54,498 bases of DNA from an uncultured Alphaproteobacteria bacterium (lineage in GTDB: Bacteria; Pseudomonadota; Alphaproteobacteria; HIMB59; GCA-002718135): the NCBI GenBank assembly GCA_902571865.1, contig CACGDO010000009.1, positions 1 through 54,498 on the forward strand. Reading direction: 5' to 3'. The notes beneath the pieces are model-generated. The model had not been told where the DNA came from and searched no databases. It saw nothing but the letters and a program-made list of their open reading frames with translations. How positions within the stretch are numbered: position 1 is the stretch's first letter; every line of letters begins with the position of its first letter. Position numbers and translations under genes: made by a program. Below, one piece after another: positions 28,071 to 37,612 of the stretch.

Positions 28071-29252
28071 TTAAAGAGCGCCAACAGTAACGAATTCGCC
28101 ACCACTAACTTCTAACTCTTTAAACGCACCAGCAGCATCACCAAACGCATTAAATTCTACGTCTGTTGCACCTTGGTAATCAATATCTTTACCTGCAGCT
28201 AACATTTGTAAGCCGTATGATAATTGACCAGGGTTAATTACAATACCTGGAGCGTTAGATACTTTAGCAATATTGTTTAGGATTGATTGCTTATCAGCAG
28301 ACCCACCAGCTTGAATTGCAAGAGCAATAATTGCTGCAGCATCATAAGACTCTCCAACATATGGAGCACTTCCATCCATGCCATTAGCAGCTGCTAGTTC
28401 TCCGAACTTAGCTGAACCTTTTGAAATTGCACCTGGCATAGAACCAAATGATCCTTCAAGATCAGCACCGATATTATCTACAATTGATTGACCGATCATA
28501 CCATCAGAAAGAACAAAAGTGTCAAATGCGCCTGAATCTAAAGATGCTTCGATCATTCCTTTTCCACCATCATCGATATAACCAATTACTAGTAGTGCGT
28601 CTCCACCAGCTGATGCAAGAACACCAACTTCTGAAGAATAATCTGCTTTACCATCTTCGTGTGCAGCAGATGCTGTAATAGTTCCACCACCACGAGCAAA
28701 TGAAGCTTCAAATACTTCAGCTAAACCTTTTCCGTAGTCATTGTTAGTATACGTTACAGCTATACTTTCAATTCCTCTGCTTAAAGCAAGTTTAGCTAAT
28801 ACTTGACCGCCTTTTGCATCAGAAGGAGCAGTACGCCAGAAAGTTCCATTATCAGGAACTTTACTTAAACCTGGTGAAGTTGCAGATGGAGATACCATTA
28901 AGATACCATTTGGTACTGCAACGTTTGCATTAATCGCACCTGTTACACCTGAACAGTCAGCACCCATAATAGCTGTTACACCTTGTGCAACTAGATCTTC
29001 AGCAGCAGCAGTTGCAGCAGCAGAATCTACACAAGTTGAGTCAGCTTCTAAGATAGTAATTGATTCACCACCTAAAAGATTTCCAGAGTTTGATGCTTCT
29101 TCAAATGCCATTTTAGCACCATCTCTCATAGCAGGAGTTAAAGATTCAATTGGTCCTGTAAAACCAAGAATAATTCCTACTTTAATTTCTGCTAATGCAG
29201 CAGTCGTTACAGTCGACAAGCTTACAATAACAGCTAGAAGTAATTTTTTCAT
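28071..29252 (-). CDS. livK: Periplasmic amino-acid binding protein LivK-like
   Basis: 393 residues. Signal peptide MKKLLLAVIVSLSTVTTAALA (cleavage near 21), then a type I periplasmic binding fold: IKVGIILGFTGPIESLTPAMRDGAKMA, GADCSGVTGAINANVAVPN, and VTYTNNDYGKGLAEVF. Ligand could be branched-chain or other amino acids, or an amide; not decidable here. Two cysteines (about 57 and 100) may pair. Strong ribosome-binding site GGAGG at 29261-29257, a promoter and a palindrome lie upstream. Being transcribed apart from livGFHM lets the binding protein be made in excess. Confidence 0.92.
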   Translation of the reverse strand: MKKLLLAVIVSLSTVTTAALAEIKVGIILGFTGPIESLTPAMRDGAKMAFEEASNSGNLLGGESITILEADSTCVDSAAATAAAEDLVAQGVTAIMGADCSGVTGAINANVAVPNGILMVSPSATSPGLSKVPDNGTFWRTAPSDAKGGQVLAKLALSRGIESIAVTYTNNDYGKGLAEVFEASFARGGGTITASAAHEDGKADYSSEVGVLASAGGDALLVIGYIDDGGKGMIEASLDSGAFDTFVLSDGMIGQSIVDNIGADLEGSFGSMPGAISKGSAKFGELAAANGMDGSAPYVGESYDAAAIIALAIQAGGSADKQSILNNIAKVSNAPGIVINPGQLSYGLQMLAAGKDIDYQGATDVEFNAFGDAAGAFKELEVSGGEFVTVGAL

Positions 29253-29262
29253 ATTTCCTCCA

Positions 29263-29278
29263 AAAAAGTATACTTTTT
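29263..29278. promoter_or_regulatory. 16-bp perfect palindrome before livK, operator candidate
   Basis: AAAAAGTATACTTTTT is a perfect inverted repeat just upstream of the livK ribosome-binding site. A promoter on the minus strand (TTGGAA at 29307-29302, 18-bp spacer, TATATA at 29283-29278) would start transcription near 29271, inside the palindrome. That is the position of a repressor operator; no cognate regulator is evident. Confidence 0.45.
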
Positions 29279-29402
29279 ATATACGTTACCTCATATACTA
29301 GTTCCAAAAATCAATCATGCAGTTTTTTCATAAAAATAACCAAGATTTTAGCCAAAAACCATAAATTGACTTCATTTGCCTCACCGGATAAAGATCAAAC
29401 CT

Positions 29403-30383
29403 ATGACAATTGGAATTTTAGGCGGAGGAGTTTGGGGGAGTGCACTTGCCCGAGTATTAAGTAATAATAAAGTTATCATTTATGCTCGAGACGAAAAAAT
29501 TGTTAAATCAATAAATGAACATAAAATTAATCCAAAATTAAAATACAGCTCATTTAATGAAAATGTCAGCGCTACTACCTCTTTAAAAGAAATTAGAAAT
29601 GTTAAATTTGTATTTATAACTTTACCGGCACAAAACATTAGGGATGTAATTAAGGATTCATCATTACATAATAAAAATCATCATATTGTTATATGTTCTA
29701 AAGGGATTGAAATATCGTCCTCAAAATTTTTAACAGATGTATTTCAAGAAATGATGCCTTTTAAATCAATTAGTATTTTATCTGGACCATCTTTTTCAAA
29801 TGAAGTATCTCAAAGTTTACCAACTGCAGTAACGCTTGCAACAAAAGATAAAAAAGATTTTGAGAATATTTCTAAACTTATACCTAACAAAGAGTTTAGA
29901 ATTTATTATTCAAATGATTTAATCGGAACGCAAATAGGTGGTGCGTTAAAGAATATTTATGCAATAGCTGCAGGCATTGCAGAAGGTTTAAACTTAGGCG
30001 AAAATGCTAAAAGCGCACTCATTTCAAGATCTTTTGCAGAAATGGCACGATACGCAAAAAAATTTAAAGCTGATAAAAATACATTATTTGGTTTATCTGG
30101 GCTTGGTGATCTAATTTTAACATGTAGCTCTAAAAATTCACGTAATACACAGTTTGGTATTAAATTAGCTTCTTCAAAATATGATAATTTTTTAGATCTT
30201 TTAAAATCGCAAGAAGTAACAGAGGGTTATTATACAGTTAAAGCAGTCTATAATATTTCACAAAATAAAAATATTGATATGCCAATAATGGAGTCTGTAT
30301 ACAATATACTTTATAAGCAACATGATTTAAAAGTAGAACTAAGTAATTTACTAAGTAGACCAATAACAGAAGAAAAAATTTAA
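29403..30383 (+). CDS. gpsA: Glycerol-3-phosphate dehydrogenase [NAD(P)+]
   Basis: 326 residues from the ATG that puts GGGVWGSALA at residues 7-16, the normal place for the Rossmann loop; a TTG nine codons upstream is less likely. Other motifs: SGPSFSNEVSQSLPTAVTLA, the catalytic Lys in GGALKNIYAIAAGIAEGL and GLSGLGDLILTCSS. It makes glycerol-3-phosphate for phospholipids. It is divergent from livK, with 150 bp between starts, and precedes deoC by four bases. Confidence 0.95.
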   Translation: MTIGILGGGVWGSALARVLSNNKVIIYARDEKIVKSINEHKINPKLKYSSFNENVSATTSLKEIRNVKFVFITLPAQNIRDVIKDSSLHNKNHHIVICSKGIEISSSKFLTDVFQEMMPFKSISILSGPSFSNEVSQSLPTAVTLATKDKKDFENISKLIPNKEFRIYYSNDLIGTQIGGALKNIYAIAAGIAEGLNLGENAKSALISRSFAEMARYAKKFKADKNTLFGLSGLGDLILTCSSKNSRNTQFGIKLASSKYDNFLDLLKSQEVTEGYYTVKAVYNISQNKNIDMPIMESVYNILYKQHDLKVELSNLLSRPITEEKI

Positions 30384-30387
30384 TTCG

Positions 30388-31332
30388 ATGAAAAAGAAAA
30401 CATTTTATAACTTAGATACAAGCTGGGTGAACAATACACAAATTAATTTAAGTGCGGTAGAACGTCGAACATCTACCTTAACTAAAAGAAGAACTGTAAA
30501 AAAGGAATTTCAAGTCGCTTGGTTGTTAAAAGCTATTACTTTAATTGATCTTACTACGCTAAGTGGCGATGACACCTTTGGAAAAGTTGAAAGACTGTGT
30601 AATAAAGCCCTTAATCCGATTGATGATTATATTCTTCAAGATTTAGGAATAGATAATAATGCAGTAAGAGTAGGAGCTGTGTGTGTCTATCATCATCTAA
30701 TAAAAGATTGCACAAAACTTATTCAAAACAAAATCCCAATTGCAGCAGTATCTACGGGTTTTCCTGCAGGTTTATCATCATATACGACAAGAAAAAAAGA
30801 AATTTCTGACTCTATTAAAGATGGCGCTGATGAAATCGATATTGTTATCAATAGAGGATATGTTCTCCAAAATAACTGGAAAAAATTATATGATGAGGTT
30901 CGTAGTTTTAAAGAAACTGCAGGTAAAACAAAAATAAAAGCTATTCTTGGTGTTGGTGATCTTGAGACTCTTCGAAATGTAGCAAAAGCTTCTTTGGTTT
31001 GTATGATGGCCGGTGCCGATTTTATTAAAACATCAACAGGAAAAGAAAGTATAAATGCAAATCTTAATAACAGTCTTGTAATGTTGAGAATGATTAGAGA
31101 TTTTCATACAAAAACTGGAAAAAAAATTGGCTTTAAGCCTGCAGGTGGAATATCAACGGCCAAATCTGTTTTAGAATTTTTAATATTAGCAGCAGAAGAA
31201 CTAGGATTTGAATGGGTTAATCCTAAATTATTGCGAATTGGTGCTTCTAGTTTATTAATTGATATAGAAAGACAACTCTATCACTACACTAGTGGCAGGT
31301 ATGCAAACAAAGAGAAACTTGCAATAGGATAA
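30388..31332 (+). CDS. deoC: Deoxyribose-phosphate aldolase
   Basis: 314 residues, longer than E. coli DeoC (259), with ~50 extra N-terminal residues as in the longer proteobacterial/eukaryotic form. The Schiff-base Lys is in ADFIKTSTGK; the second Lys is in GFKPAGGIS; LRIGASSLL is the phosphate-binding end. It cleaves 2-deoxyribose-5-phosphate to acetaldehyde and glyceraldehyde-3-phosphate. The aldehyde dehydrogenase gene starts two bases later, fitting disposal of the acetaldehyde. Confidence 0.94.
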   Translation: MKKKTFYNLDTSWVNNTQINLSAVERRTSTLTKRRTVKKEFQVAWLLKAITLIDLTTLSGDDTFGKVERLCNKALNPIDDYILQDLGIDNNAVRVGAVCVYHHLIKDCTKLIQNKIPIAAVSTGFPAGLSSYTTRKKEISDSIKDGADEIDIVINRGYVLQNNWKKLYDEVRSFKETAGKTKIKAILGVGDLETLRNVAKASLVCMMAGADFIKTSTGKESINANLNNSLVMLRMIRDFHTKTGKKIGFKPAGGISTAKSVLEFLILAAEELGFEWVNPKLLRIGASSLLIDIERQLYHYTSGRYANKEKLAIG

Positions 31333-31333
31333 T

Positions 31334-33694
31334 ATGGATAAAGTTATTAAAAATTTTCAAAATATAACTTATGGACCAGCATCAGAAGATAGCAAGGAAG
31401 TTACAAATTGGATTAAAAATTTAAAAAATCCAAATAATATTTTTATAAATGGAAAGTTTGTAAAATCATTTAGCTCAAAAAAATTAAATATAATAAATCC
31501 TTCCACAAATAAAAAAATTGCGACATTATCTGTTGCTTCAAAAAAAGATGTAAATGCTGCAGTCAGTGCTGCAAAAAAAGCTCATATCAAATGGTCAAAA
31601 CTTTCATCTTTTGATCGATCAAAATATTTATATGCTCTCGCACGTCTAATACAAAAAAATTCAAGATTTATTTCTGTTTTAGAGACCATTGATAATGGTA
31701 AACCAATACGTGAAACAAGAGATATAGATATTCCACTTGTTGCTAGACATTTTTATTATCATGCAGGGTGGGCTGCGAGGAATACTAATAATTCTGATAA
31801 CTCTATTGGTGTTGTTGGGCAAATTATACCGTGGAACTTTCCATTATTAATGTTAGCGTGGAAAATTGCTCCTGCAATTGCTCTTGGAAATACAGTAGTC
31901 TTAAAGCCTGCAGAATATACTTCTTTAACAGCACTTTATTTTGCTGAACTTTGTGAAAAAGCTAAAATTCCACAAGGTGTAATTAATATTCTTACGGGAG
32001 ATGGTTCTACTGGTGAACATATAACATCACATAAAGATATTAAAAAAATTGCCTTTACGGGATCAACTGAAGTTGGAAAGAAAATAATTCAAACAAATAC
32101 TAACCCAGATAAAAAAATGACAATGGAACTTGGTGGCAAATCACCTTTTATTGTTTTTGAAGATGCTGATTTAGATAGCGCAGTAGAAGGTGTTGTTGAT
32201 GCGATTTGGTTTAACCAAGGTCAAGTATGTTGTGCTGGATCAAGACTATTAGTACAAGAAAGTATTGAGAAAAAATTTATCCAAAAACTTAAGAAAAGAA
32301 TGGAAAAACTTCGTGTTGGTGATCCATTAGATAAGTCTATTGATATTGGCGCTATAGTTGCACCAGTCCAACTTAAAAAAATTAATTCTTTAGTAAATAA
32401 AGCACAAAAGGATGGAAATAAATTATGGCAACCTTCATGGTCATGTCCAACAAATGGTTTATTTTATCCTCCATCTTTATTTACAAATGTAACACCGTCA
32501 TCTTTTATTGCTCAAGTAGAAATATTTGGACCAGTTTTGACAACAATGACATTTAGAACACCTAGTGAAGCTGTATCCATTGCCAATAACACTCCATACG
32601 GACTTGCGGCAAGTATTTGGTCTGAAAATATTAACTTAGCTTTAGATATTGCTCCAAAAGTAAAAGCTGGAGTCATTTGGATAAATTCTACAAACTTATT
32701 TGATGCTGCCTGTGGTTTTGGAGGATACAAAGAAAGTGGTTTTGGAAGGGAAGGCGGATCAGAGGGTATTAGAGCATATTCAAAATTACCACTTCCTCTT
32801 TCTAAGTCAAAAAGAGGAAAAAAATCATCTAAAGGTAAATCATCTAATGCTATCGATAGAACACCAAAATTATATATCGGAGGGAAGCAAAAAAGACCTG
32901 ATAGTGGTTATTCCTTTTCCTCTTATGATACTCATAATAATTTTATTTGTGATGTTCCAAACGCAAATCGCAAAGATGTAAGAGATACAGTCGAGGTTGC
33001 TTCGAAAGCAATTAGCAAATCCTCCACAAACTTTAATAGAGCTCAAATTCTTTATTACTTAGCTGAAAATTTACAAGACCGAAAAAATACCTTTTCTAGT
33101 TTACTATCATCTCTAATTGGTATTTCACAAAAAGATGCCGAAAAAGAATTTGATCAATCAATTGAAAGATTATTTTATTATGGCGCTATGGCTGATAAGT
33201 TTGAAGGATCTATTCATAATCCTCCTATAAGAGGTTTAACACTAGCCGTTAAAGAGCCAATTGGGGTTGTGGCAAATATTTTAAATGATGATTTTCCTCT
33301 TTTAAGTTTAATTACAACATTAGGAGCAAATTTTGCAGCAGGGAACGCTAGTATTATTGTTCCAGGTCAAAATACGTCTCTTTTAGCAACAGAATTATAT
33401 CAACTACTTGAAACCTCTGATGTTCCAGCTGGTTATATTAACATCCTTACAACTAAACAAAATAGTTTGAATAAAATCTTAGCAGAACATGAGAATATCG
33501 ATGGTATTTGGTATTTTAGTGAAAATAATAATGAGCGTCTGAAGGTTATTCAAAGTACAACTTCAAATTTAAAGAGAAGTTGGTGTCCACAATCAAAAAA
33601 TCTTGATTGGTCCTCGAAAGAAGAATATTTCTTGGAAGAGTTTTTATTTCAAAGTACACAAGTAAAAAATATTTGGATCCCATACGGAGAGTGA
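31334..33694 (+). CDS. Double-domain aldehyde dehydrogenase (DeoC-associated)
   Basis: 786 residues. The first half (about 35-480) is a complete ALDH: IIPWNFPLLMLAWKIAPA, FTGSTEVGKKI, catalytic Glu in MELGGKSPF and Cys in NQGQVCCAGSR. The second half (about 515-786) is a shorter ALDH-like domain, beginning KLYIGGKQKRPDSG and continuing to PIGVVANILNDDFPLLSL and PAGYINILTT. It ends before the region where the catalytic Cys would lie, so it is probably non-catalytic. This architecture occurs beside deoC in other alphaproteobacteria. Likely substrate is the acetaldehyde released by DeoC (inference). Confidence 0.92.
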   Translation: MDKVIKNFQNITYGPASEDSKEVTNWIKNLKNPNNIFINGKFVKSFSSKKLNIINPSTNKKIATLSVASKKDVNAAVSAAKKAHIKWSKLSSFDRSKYLYALARLIQKNSRFISVLETIDNGKPIRETRDIDIPLVARHFYYHAGWAARNTNNSDNSIGVVGQIIPWNFPLLMLAWKIAPAIALGNTVVLKPAEYTSLTALYFAELCEKAKIPQGVINILTGDGSTGEHITSHKDIKKIAFTGSTEVGKKIIQTNTNPDKKMTMELGGKSPFIVFEDADLDSAVEGVVDAIWFNQGQVCCAGSRLLVQESIEKKFIQKLKKRMEKLRVGDPLDKSIDIGAIVAPVQLKKINSLVNKAQKDGNKLWQPSWSCPTNGLFYPPSLFTNVTPSSFIAQVEIFGPVLTTMTFRTPSEAVSIANNTPYGLAASIWSENINLALDIAPKVKAGVIWINSTNLFDAACGFGGYKESGFGREGGSEGIRAYSKLPLPLSKSKRGKKSSKGKSSNAIDRTPKLYIGGKQKRPDSGYSFSSYDTHNNFICDVPNANRKDVRDTVEVASKAISKSSTNFNRAQILYYLAENLQDRKNTFSSLLSSLIGISQKDAEKEFDQSIERLFYYGAMADKFEGSIHNPPIRGLTLAVKEPIGVVANILNDDFPLLSLITTLGANFAAGNASIIVPGQNTSLLATELYQLLETSDVPAGYINILTTKQNSLNKILAEHENIDGIWYFSENNNERLKVIQSTTSNLKRSWCPQSKNLDWSSKEEYFLEEFLFQSTQVKNIWIPYGE

Positions 33695-33700
33695 TATACT
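33695..33700 (+). promoter_or_regulatory. Possible extended -10 box before the RbsD/FucU gene
   Basis: TATACT with an upstream TG (TGATATACT), seven bases before the ATG at 33707, predicting a leaderless transcript. It overlaps the end of the ALDH gene, so read-through from deoC is also likely. Confidence 0.35.
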
Positions 33701-33706
33701 AAAAAT

Positions 33707-34165
33707 ATGTTAATTAACGTTGATCCTATTTTAAGTCCTGATATATTAAAAACACTACGAGAAATGGGTCATGGTGATAGACTTGTTATATCTGATATTA
33801 ATTATCCTGCTCATTCGAACCACAATAGAGTTCACCGATTAGATGGCCTTGATATGACAACTGTCATGAAAGCTGTTTTATCTGTTTTTCCATTGGATAG
33901 TTTTGTAGAATCTGCTGTTCACCGAATGGAAGTTGATAATCAAGCAGATGAAATTAATGATGCTAATAAAGAAGTAATTGATGCAATTAAGGAAGTATCA
34001 GGAGATCATTGGAAAATAGGTTCATACGAAAGACAAGAATTTTATAAGCAATCAAGATCAACCTATGCATATATTACAACAAGTGAAAGAAGACCTTACT
34101 GTAATTTTATTTTAACAAAAGGTGTTATTAAACCAGATGGAACTGTTTGGATAATCGATAAATAA
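33707..34165 (+). CDS. RbsD/FucU-family sugar mutarotase
   Basis: 152 residues, the FucU length. MGHGDRLVISDINYPAHSN (19-37) carries the family's catalytic His and Asp. The C-terminal part has ERRPYCNFILTKGVI. The family speeds anomer interconversion of ribose, fucose or related sugars. Followed two bases later by a ribokinase, so ribose is the likeliest sugar (inference). No sugar importer is present in the window. Confidence 0.88.
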   Translation: MLINVDPILSPDILKTLREMGHGDRLVISDINYPAHSNHNRVHRLDGLDMTTVMKAVLSVFPLDSFVESAVHRMEVDNQADEINDANKEVIDAIKEVSGDHWKIGSYERQEFYKQSRSTYAYITTSERRPYCNFILTKGVIKPDGTVWIIDK

Positions 34166-34167
34166 TT

Positions 34168-35082
34168 ATGTCGATTAGTATTCTTGGTATTTTTGTTGCT
34201 GACCTTGTTTTTTTTGGAGAAAAAATTCCTGTTGAGGGAGAAACTATTCTTGGTAAAAATTTTGTCATTGGTCCTGGTGGAAAAGGTTCAAACCAAGCTG
34301 TAGCTGCAGCTAAGGCTGGGGCAAAAACTTTTTTTATTTCAAAGATTGGTGATGATCAATTTGGCTCTATGGCAACAGAAATTTACGAAAATTCTGGTGT
34401 TGATTATAGCAATGTTATTATTTCAAAAGATCATTCAACTGGTGCTGCAGGTATACTTGTAAATGAAGGAACTGGAGCTAATGCTATTAATGTTTTTCCG
34501 GGTGCAGCAGGTGCAATTACGATTGAGGATATAGATAAAGCAGAAGAGGCAATTAAAAACTCAAGTATATTTCTTACACAACTAGAGGCACCAAAGGATG
34601 TTGTTACTTATGCATTAAAAAAAGCACATAGTTTAAATGTAAAAACAATTTTAAATCCTGCGCCAGCAGCTGAAATAGATGAATCTTTATTTTCTATGAT
34701 TGATTATTTTACACCAAATGAAACAGAAGCAAGTTTTTATGTTGATCACAATGTTGAAACTCATGAGGATGCTGAAAAAGCTGCAATGCAATTAATAGAA
34801 AAAGGAATTAAAAATGTCGTTATTACCCTTGGAGAAAAAGGAGCTTTTTTTGCCAACAATGAAGAAAAATTTTCTTTACCTGTAGCTAATTTTTCAAATC
34901 CAGTAGTTGATACAACTGGTGCTGGCGATGCTTTCAATGCAGGTTTTGCTGCAGCGCTTACTGAGGGTCAAAATATTAAAGATGCTCTAAAATTTGCAAG
35001 TGCTACAGCTGGCTTATCAACGACTAAAATTGGTACGGCAAATTCTATGCCTTCTCGTGAGGAAATTGAAAAACTTCTATAA
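34168..35082 (+). CDS. rbsK: Ribokinase (PfkB family)
   Basis: 304 residues. PfkB motif 1: GPGGKGSNQAVAAAKAGA (about 34-51). PfkB motif 2 with the catalytic Asp: DTTGAGDAFNAGFAAAL (about 249-265). NPAPAAEIDE and TPNETEA are typical of ribokinase. It phosphorylates ribose (or deoxyribose) to the 5-phosphate; 2-deoxyribose-5-phosphate would be the DeoC substrate. Last gene of the pentose set. Confidence 0.9.
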   Translation: MSISILGIFVADLVFFGEKIPVEGETILGKNFVIGPGGKGSNQAVAAAKAGAKTFFISKIGDDQFGSMATEIYENSGVDYSNVIISKDHSTGAAGILVNEGTGANAINVFPGAAGAITIEDIDKAEEAIKNSSIFLTQLEAPKDVVTYALKKAHSLNVKTILNPAPAAEIDESLFSMIDYFTPNETEASFYVDHNVETHEDAEKAAMQLIEKGIKNVVITLGEKGAFFANNEEKFSLPVANFSNPVVDTTGAGDAFNAGFAAALTEGQNIKDALKFASATAGLSTTKIGTANSMPSREEIEKLL

Positions 35083-35088
35083 TTATTG

Positions 35089-35094
35089 TATAAT
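35089..35094 (+). promoter_or_regulatory. Probable -10 box before the 59-residue membrane protein
   Basis: TATAAT, nine bases before the ATG at 35104; transcription would begin about three bases before the start codon, again a nearly leaderless arrangement. No clear -35 box. Confidence 0.4.
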
Positions 35095-35103
35095 AAAATC
35101 ATT

Positions 35104-35283
35104 ATGCAATTATTTTTAGAAAGACTGATCTATTTTTGGGCTGGGATTACAGCTATTGGTCTTTTAATAGCCGTAGCTTACTGGGCAATCGCAACTATAA
35201 TTTACGTAGCCTTTATCTCTCTTTTTGTTGCTATCGCAGCTACTCTTTTCTATCATTTTTATTGGTCCAAAAGAGATAATTAA
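35104..35283 (+). CDS. Small two-helix membrane protein, unknown function
   Basis: 59 residues from ATG 35104 (an ATG six codons upstream overlaps the -10 box and is less likely). Two hydrophobic helices cover almost the whole chain (about 7-30 and 32-50), with a basic C-terminus SKRDN. No family recognised. It lies between rbsK and sbcB, 32 bp before the latter. Confidence 0.6.
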   Translation: MQLFLERLIYFWAGITAIGLLIAVAYWAIATIIYVAFISLFVAIAATLFYHFYWSKRDN

Positions 35284-35315
35284 TAGTCTATAAATACCAA
35301 TAAGGTTATTTATCA

Positions 35316-36827
35316 GTGTCAAAATATATATTTTACGATTTAGAAACATCAGGAAGAGGTAAGAAAGAATATCCAACTGCTTTTGGTACCACTCCAAAAT
35401 GGGAGCAGATAATGCAAATTGCTGCGATAGTTACTGACTCCAAGTTTAATCAAACAAATCAAAATATGAATGAGTTTTGCAGACCTCGAACATCAGTTAT
35501 TTCTCAACCTGGTGCATTAATAACGACACTTAAAGGTATGAGAGAGGCACTTGATGCCCCTCAATCATCTTACGAATTAATGAAAAAAATTAATGAAACT
35601 TTTGATGAATGGAAAAAAGATGATCCAAGTTCTACTTTTATTGGTCATAATATAATAGAATTTGATGAATCTGTTCTCGAATACAATTTGTTTAGTCATA
35701 TGTTTTATCCTTATGTAACAAGAAAGAGTAGGGGCGACACATTAAATTTAGCGAGAGGTTTATATGCCATCAACCCATCAAGTATAAAAACACCTTTAAC
35801 AGAAAGAGGTAATCCTAGTTTTAAATTAGAAAAAATTGCAGAGATGAATAATTTACCTGTTGAGTTTGCTCACGATGCATTTTCAGATGTTAAGACATCA
35901 ATTGCTCTGACAAAATATATTCATGAAGCAGACACAACTAATTGGAATCAGCTTCAAATGACTATGAGCAAAGAAGATGCCATTGAATATATCAATAAAA
36001 ATAAAGGTTTTTGTTTTATGACAAGTTTTGGGGGAAGAATTAAACTTCAAGCATTGTCGATGGTATGTGAGTCACAATATAATGGTTGGTTTCACACAAT
36101 TGATTTAGCCCATGATCCGACACCATTACTAGAAGCGAATTCTGAAGAATTTAAAAAACTTATCAAAAAGAAAAATAGATACGTTATTACTAATCAGCAT
36201 CCTATTATTCTACCAGGTAAGATTGCTTCTAATTATGAGCCTTATGATGAAATTGGTTCAGAAGTTCTAAATGAAAGAGCAAAAATAGTTTTTAAAAATA
36301 AAGATTTAGCAGACAAGTTTAAACTTATGGAAATTGATAGGCGTATTGAAAAAGAAGATGAAAAATCTCAAGATAATGTATTTCCTGAAAGTGCAGCAAA
36401 TGCCTTTCTTAATTTTAAACAATCAACTGAAATAGCTAAATTTCACGAACAAAATGATTGGAATGAAAAATATAAAATTGCTCTTTCAATTAAAGAGCCA
36501 AGAGCAAACTTTATTTTAAAAAGACTTATATTTGATGAAAGTCCAAAAACTCTATCAAAAGAAGATTTTAAAATGGTTCACCAAGAGTTACATGAAAGAT
36601 TAGTTATTAATCAAGAAAGACCTTTTACAACGATACCAGAAGCAATGTCACAAACTGATACTGAGTTAGTTAAAATGGAAGAAAGCGATGATGAAAATAA
36701 AGCTCAAAAAATGAAAATTTTAAAAGATTACAATGTCTATTTAAATTTTATGGAGAAATATTTTTCTAATAAAAATGCTGAACCCCTTCCAAGTGGTAAG
36801 GAACTGAGCAAAATAATCTTTGGTTAA
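35316..36827 (+). CDS. sbcB: Exodeoxyribonuclease I
   Basis: 503 residues starting at GTG, which puts the first exonuclease motif FYDLETSGRG at residues 5-14. DEDDh motifs: Asp/Glu in DLETSG, FIGHNIIEFDESVLEYNLF (Exo II), AHDAFSDVKTSIAL (Exo III with His). An SH3-like middle and a helical C-terminal domain follow, as in E. coli ExoI (475). It digests single-stranded DNA 3'-5' in repair and recombination. uppP starts in its stop codon. Confidence 0.93.
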   Translation: MSKYIFYDLETSGRGKKEYPTAFGTTPKWEQIMQIAAIVTDSKFNQTNQNMNEFCRPRTSVISQPGALITTLKGMREALDAPQSSYELMKKINETFDEWKKDDPSSTFIGHNIIEFDESVLEYNLFSHMFYPYVTRKSRGDTLNLARGLYAINPSSIKTPLTERGNPSFKLEKIAEMNNLPVEFAHDAFSDVKTSIALTKYIHEADTTNWNQLQMTMSKEDAIEYINKNKGFCFMTSFGGRIKLQALSMVCESQYNGWFHTIDLAHDPTPLLEANSEEFKKLIKKKNRYVITNQHPIILPGKIASNYEPYDEIGSEVLNERAKIVFKNKDLADKFKLMEIDRRIEKEDEKSQDNVFPESAANAFLNFKQSTEIAKFHEQNDWNEKYKIALSIKEPRANFILKRLIFDESPKTLSKEDFKMVHQELHERLVINQERPFTTIPEAMSQTDTELVKMEESDDENKAQKMKILKDYNVYLNFMEKYFSNKNAEPLPSGKELSKIIFG

Positions 36828-37612
36828 TGTTTGAGCTTCAATATTTTATCATTGGCATTGTCCAAGGTTTTACTGAATTTTTACCAGTGAGTTCTTCTGG
36901 GCATTTAGTTCTTGTATCAGAATTAACGAGTTGGCAAGATCAAGGTCTTTTTACTGATGTTGCAGTTCATGTTGGAACTTTATTTGCTGTTATAATTTAT
37001 TTAAGATCTCATATAACATCGTTAATTAAGAGTTTTTTCTCTTTCCAGCTTACTCAAAATGATAATTTAATTAAAATTATTATTGCAACAATACCTGCAG
37101 TTATAGTGGGATTTTTTATTTTTGATTTTGTTCAATTATATTTTCGAGATATCAAGGTTGTAGCAGTGACAAGTGTTGTTTTTGCTGCTCTATTATTTAT
37201 TGCAGATCATTTTAAGATGAAATTATCTTCCTGGGAGAATATGAGTTATGTGCAGGCCTTTATCATAGGTGTATTTCAGGTGCTGGCCTTTATACCTGGA
37301 GCAAGTAGAGCAGGTGTTACGATTACTGGAGCACGTTTTTTAGGATTTAATCGATCATCTGCCGCAATTTTTTCTATGCTTTTATCTATTCCGATTATTT
37401 TAGCATCTTTAGTTTTAACAAGTTTAGATTTTATGAGTAGTTCTCAAGTAAATATTAATTTATACCAATCTTTATTTGCAGCAATCGTTGCCTGTATTAC
37501 TGCTCTAGTATCAATTAACATCATGATGCGAATAATACAAAGTTCAACCTTTAATATTTTTATTATTTATAGAGTTTTACTAGGATTTATCTTATTGTAT
37601 TTTTATGCATAA
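36827..37612 (+). CDS. uppP: Undecaprenyl-diphosphate phosphatase
   Basis: 261 residues, about seven or eight helices. Motif 1 is QGFTEFLPVSSSGHLVL (14-30) with the essential Glu and His. Motif 2 is IPGASRAGVTITGARFLGFNR; the usual SRS is SRA here, a variant also seen in other alphaproteobacterial UppP as I recall. It recycles the lipid carrier for peptidoglycan and surface glycans. Overlaps sbcB by one base and the next gene by eight. Confidence 0.93.
   Translation: MFELQYFIIGIVQGFTEFLPVSSSGHLVLVSELTSWQDQGLFTDVAVHVGTLFAVIIYLRSHITSLIKSFFSFQLTQNDNLIKIIIATIPAVIVGFFIFDFVQLYFRDIKVVAVTSVVFAALLFIADHFKMKLSSWENMSYVQAFIIGVFQVLAFIPGASRAGVTITGARFLGFNRSSAAIFSMLLSIPIILASLVLTSLDFMSSSQVNINLYQSLFAAIVACITALVSINIMMRIIQSSTFNIFIIYRVLLGFILLYFYA

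Noticed and set aside
31334-33694. Frameshifted fusion of two separate aldehyde dehydrogenase genes
   Set aside because: The frame is continuous over 786 codons and the two-domain architecture is known next to deoC.
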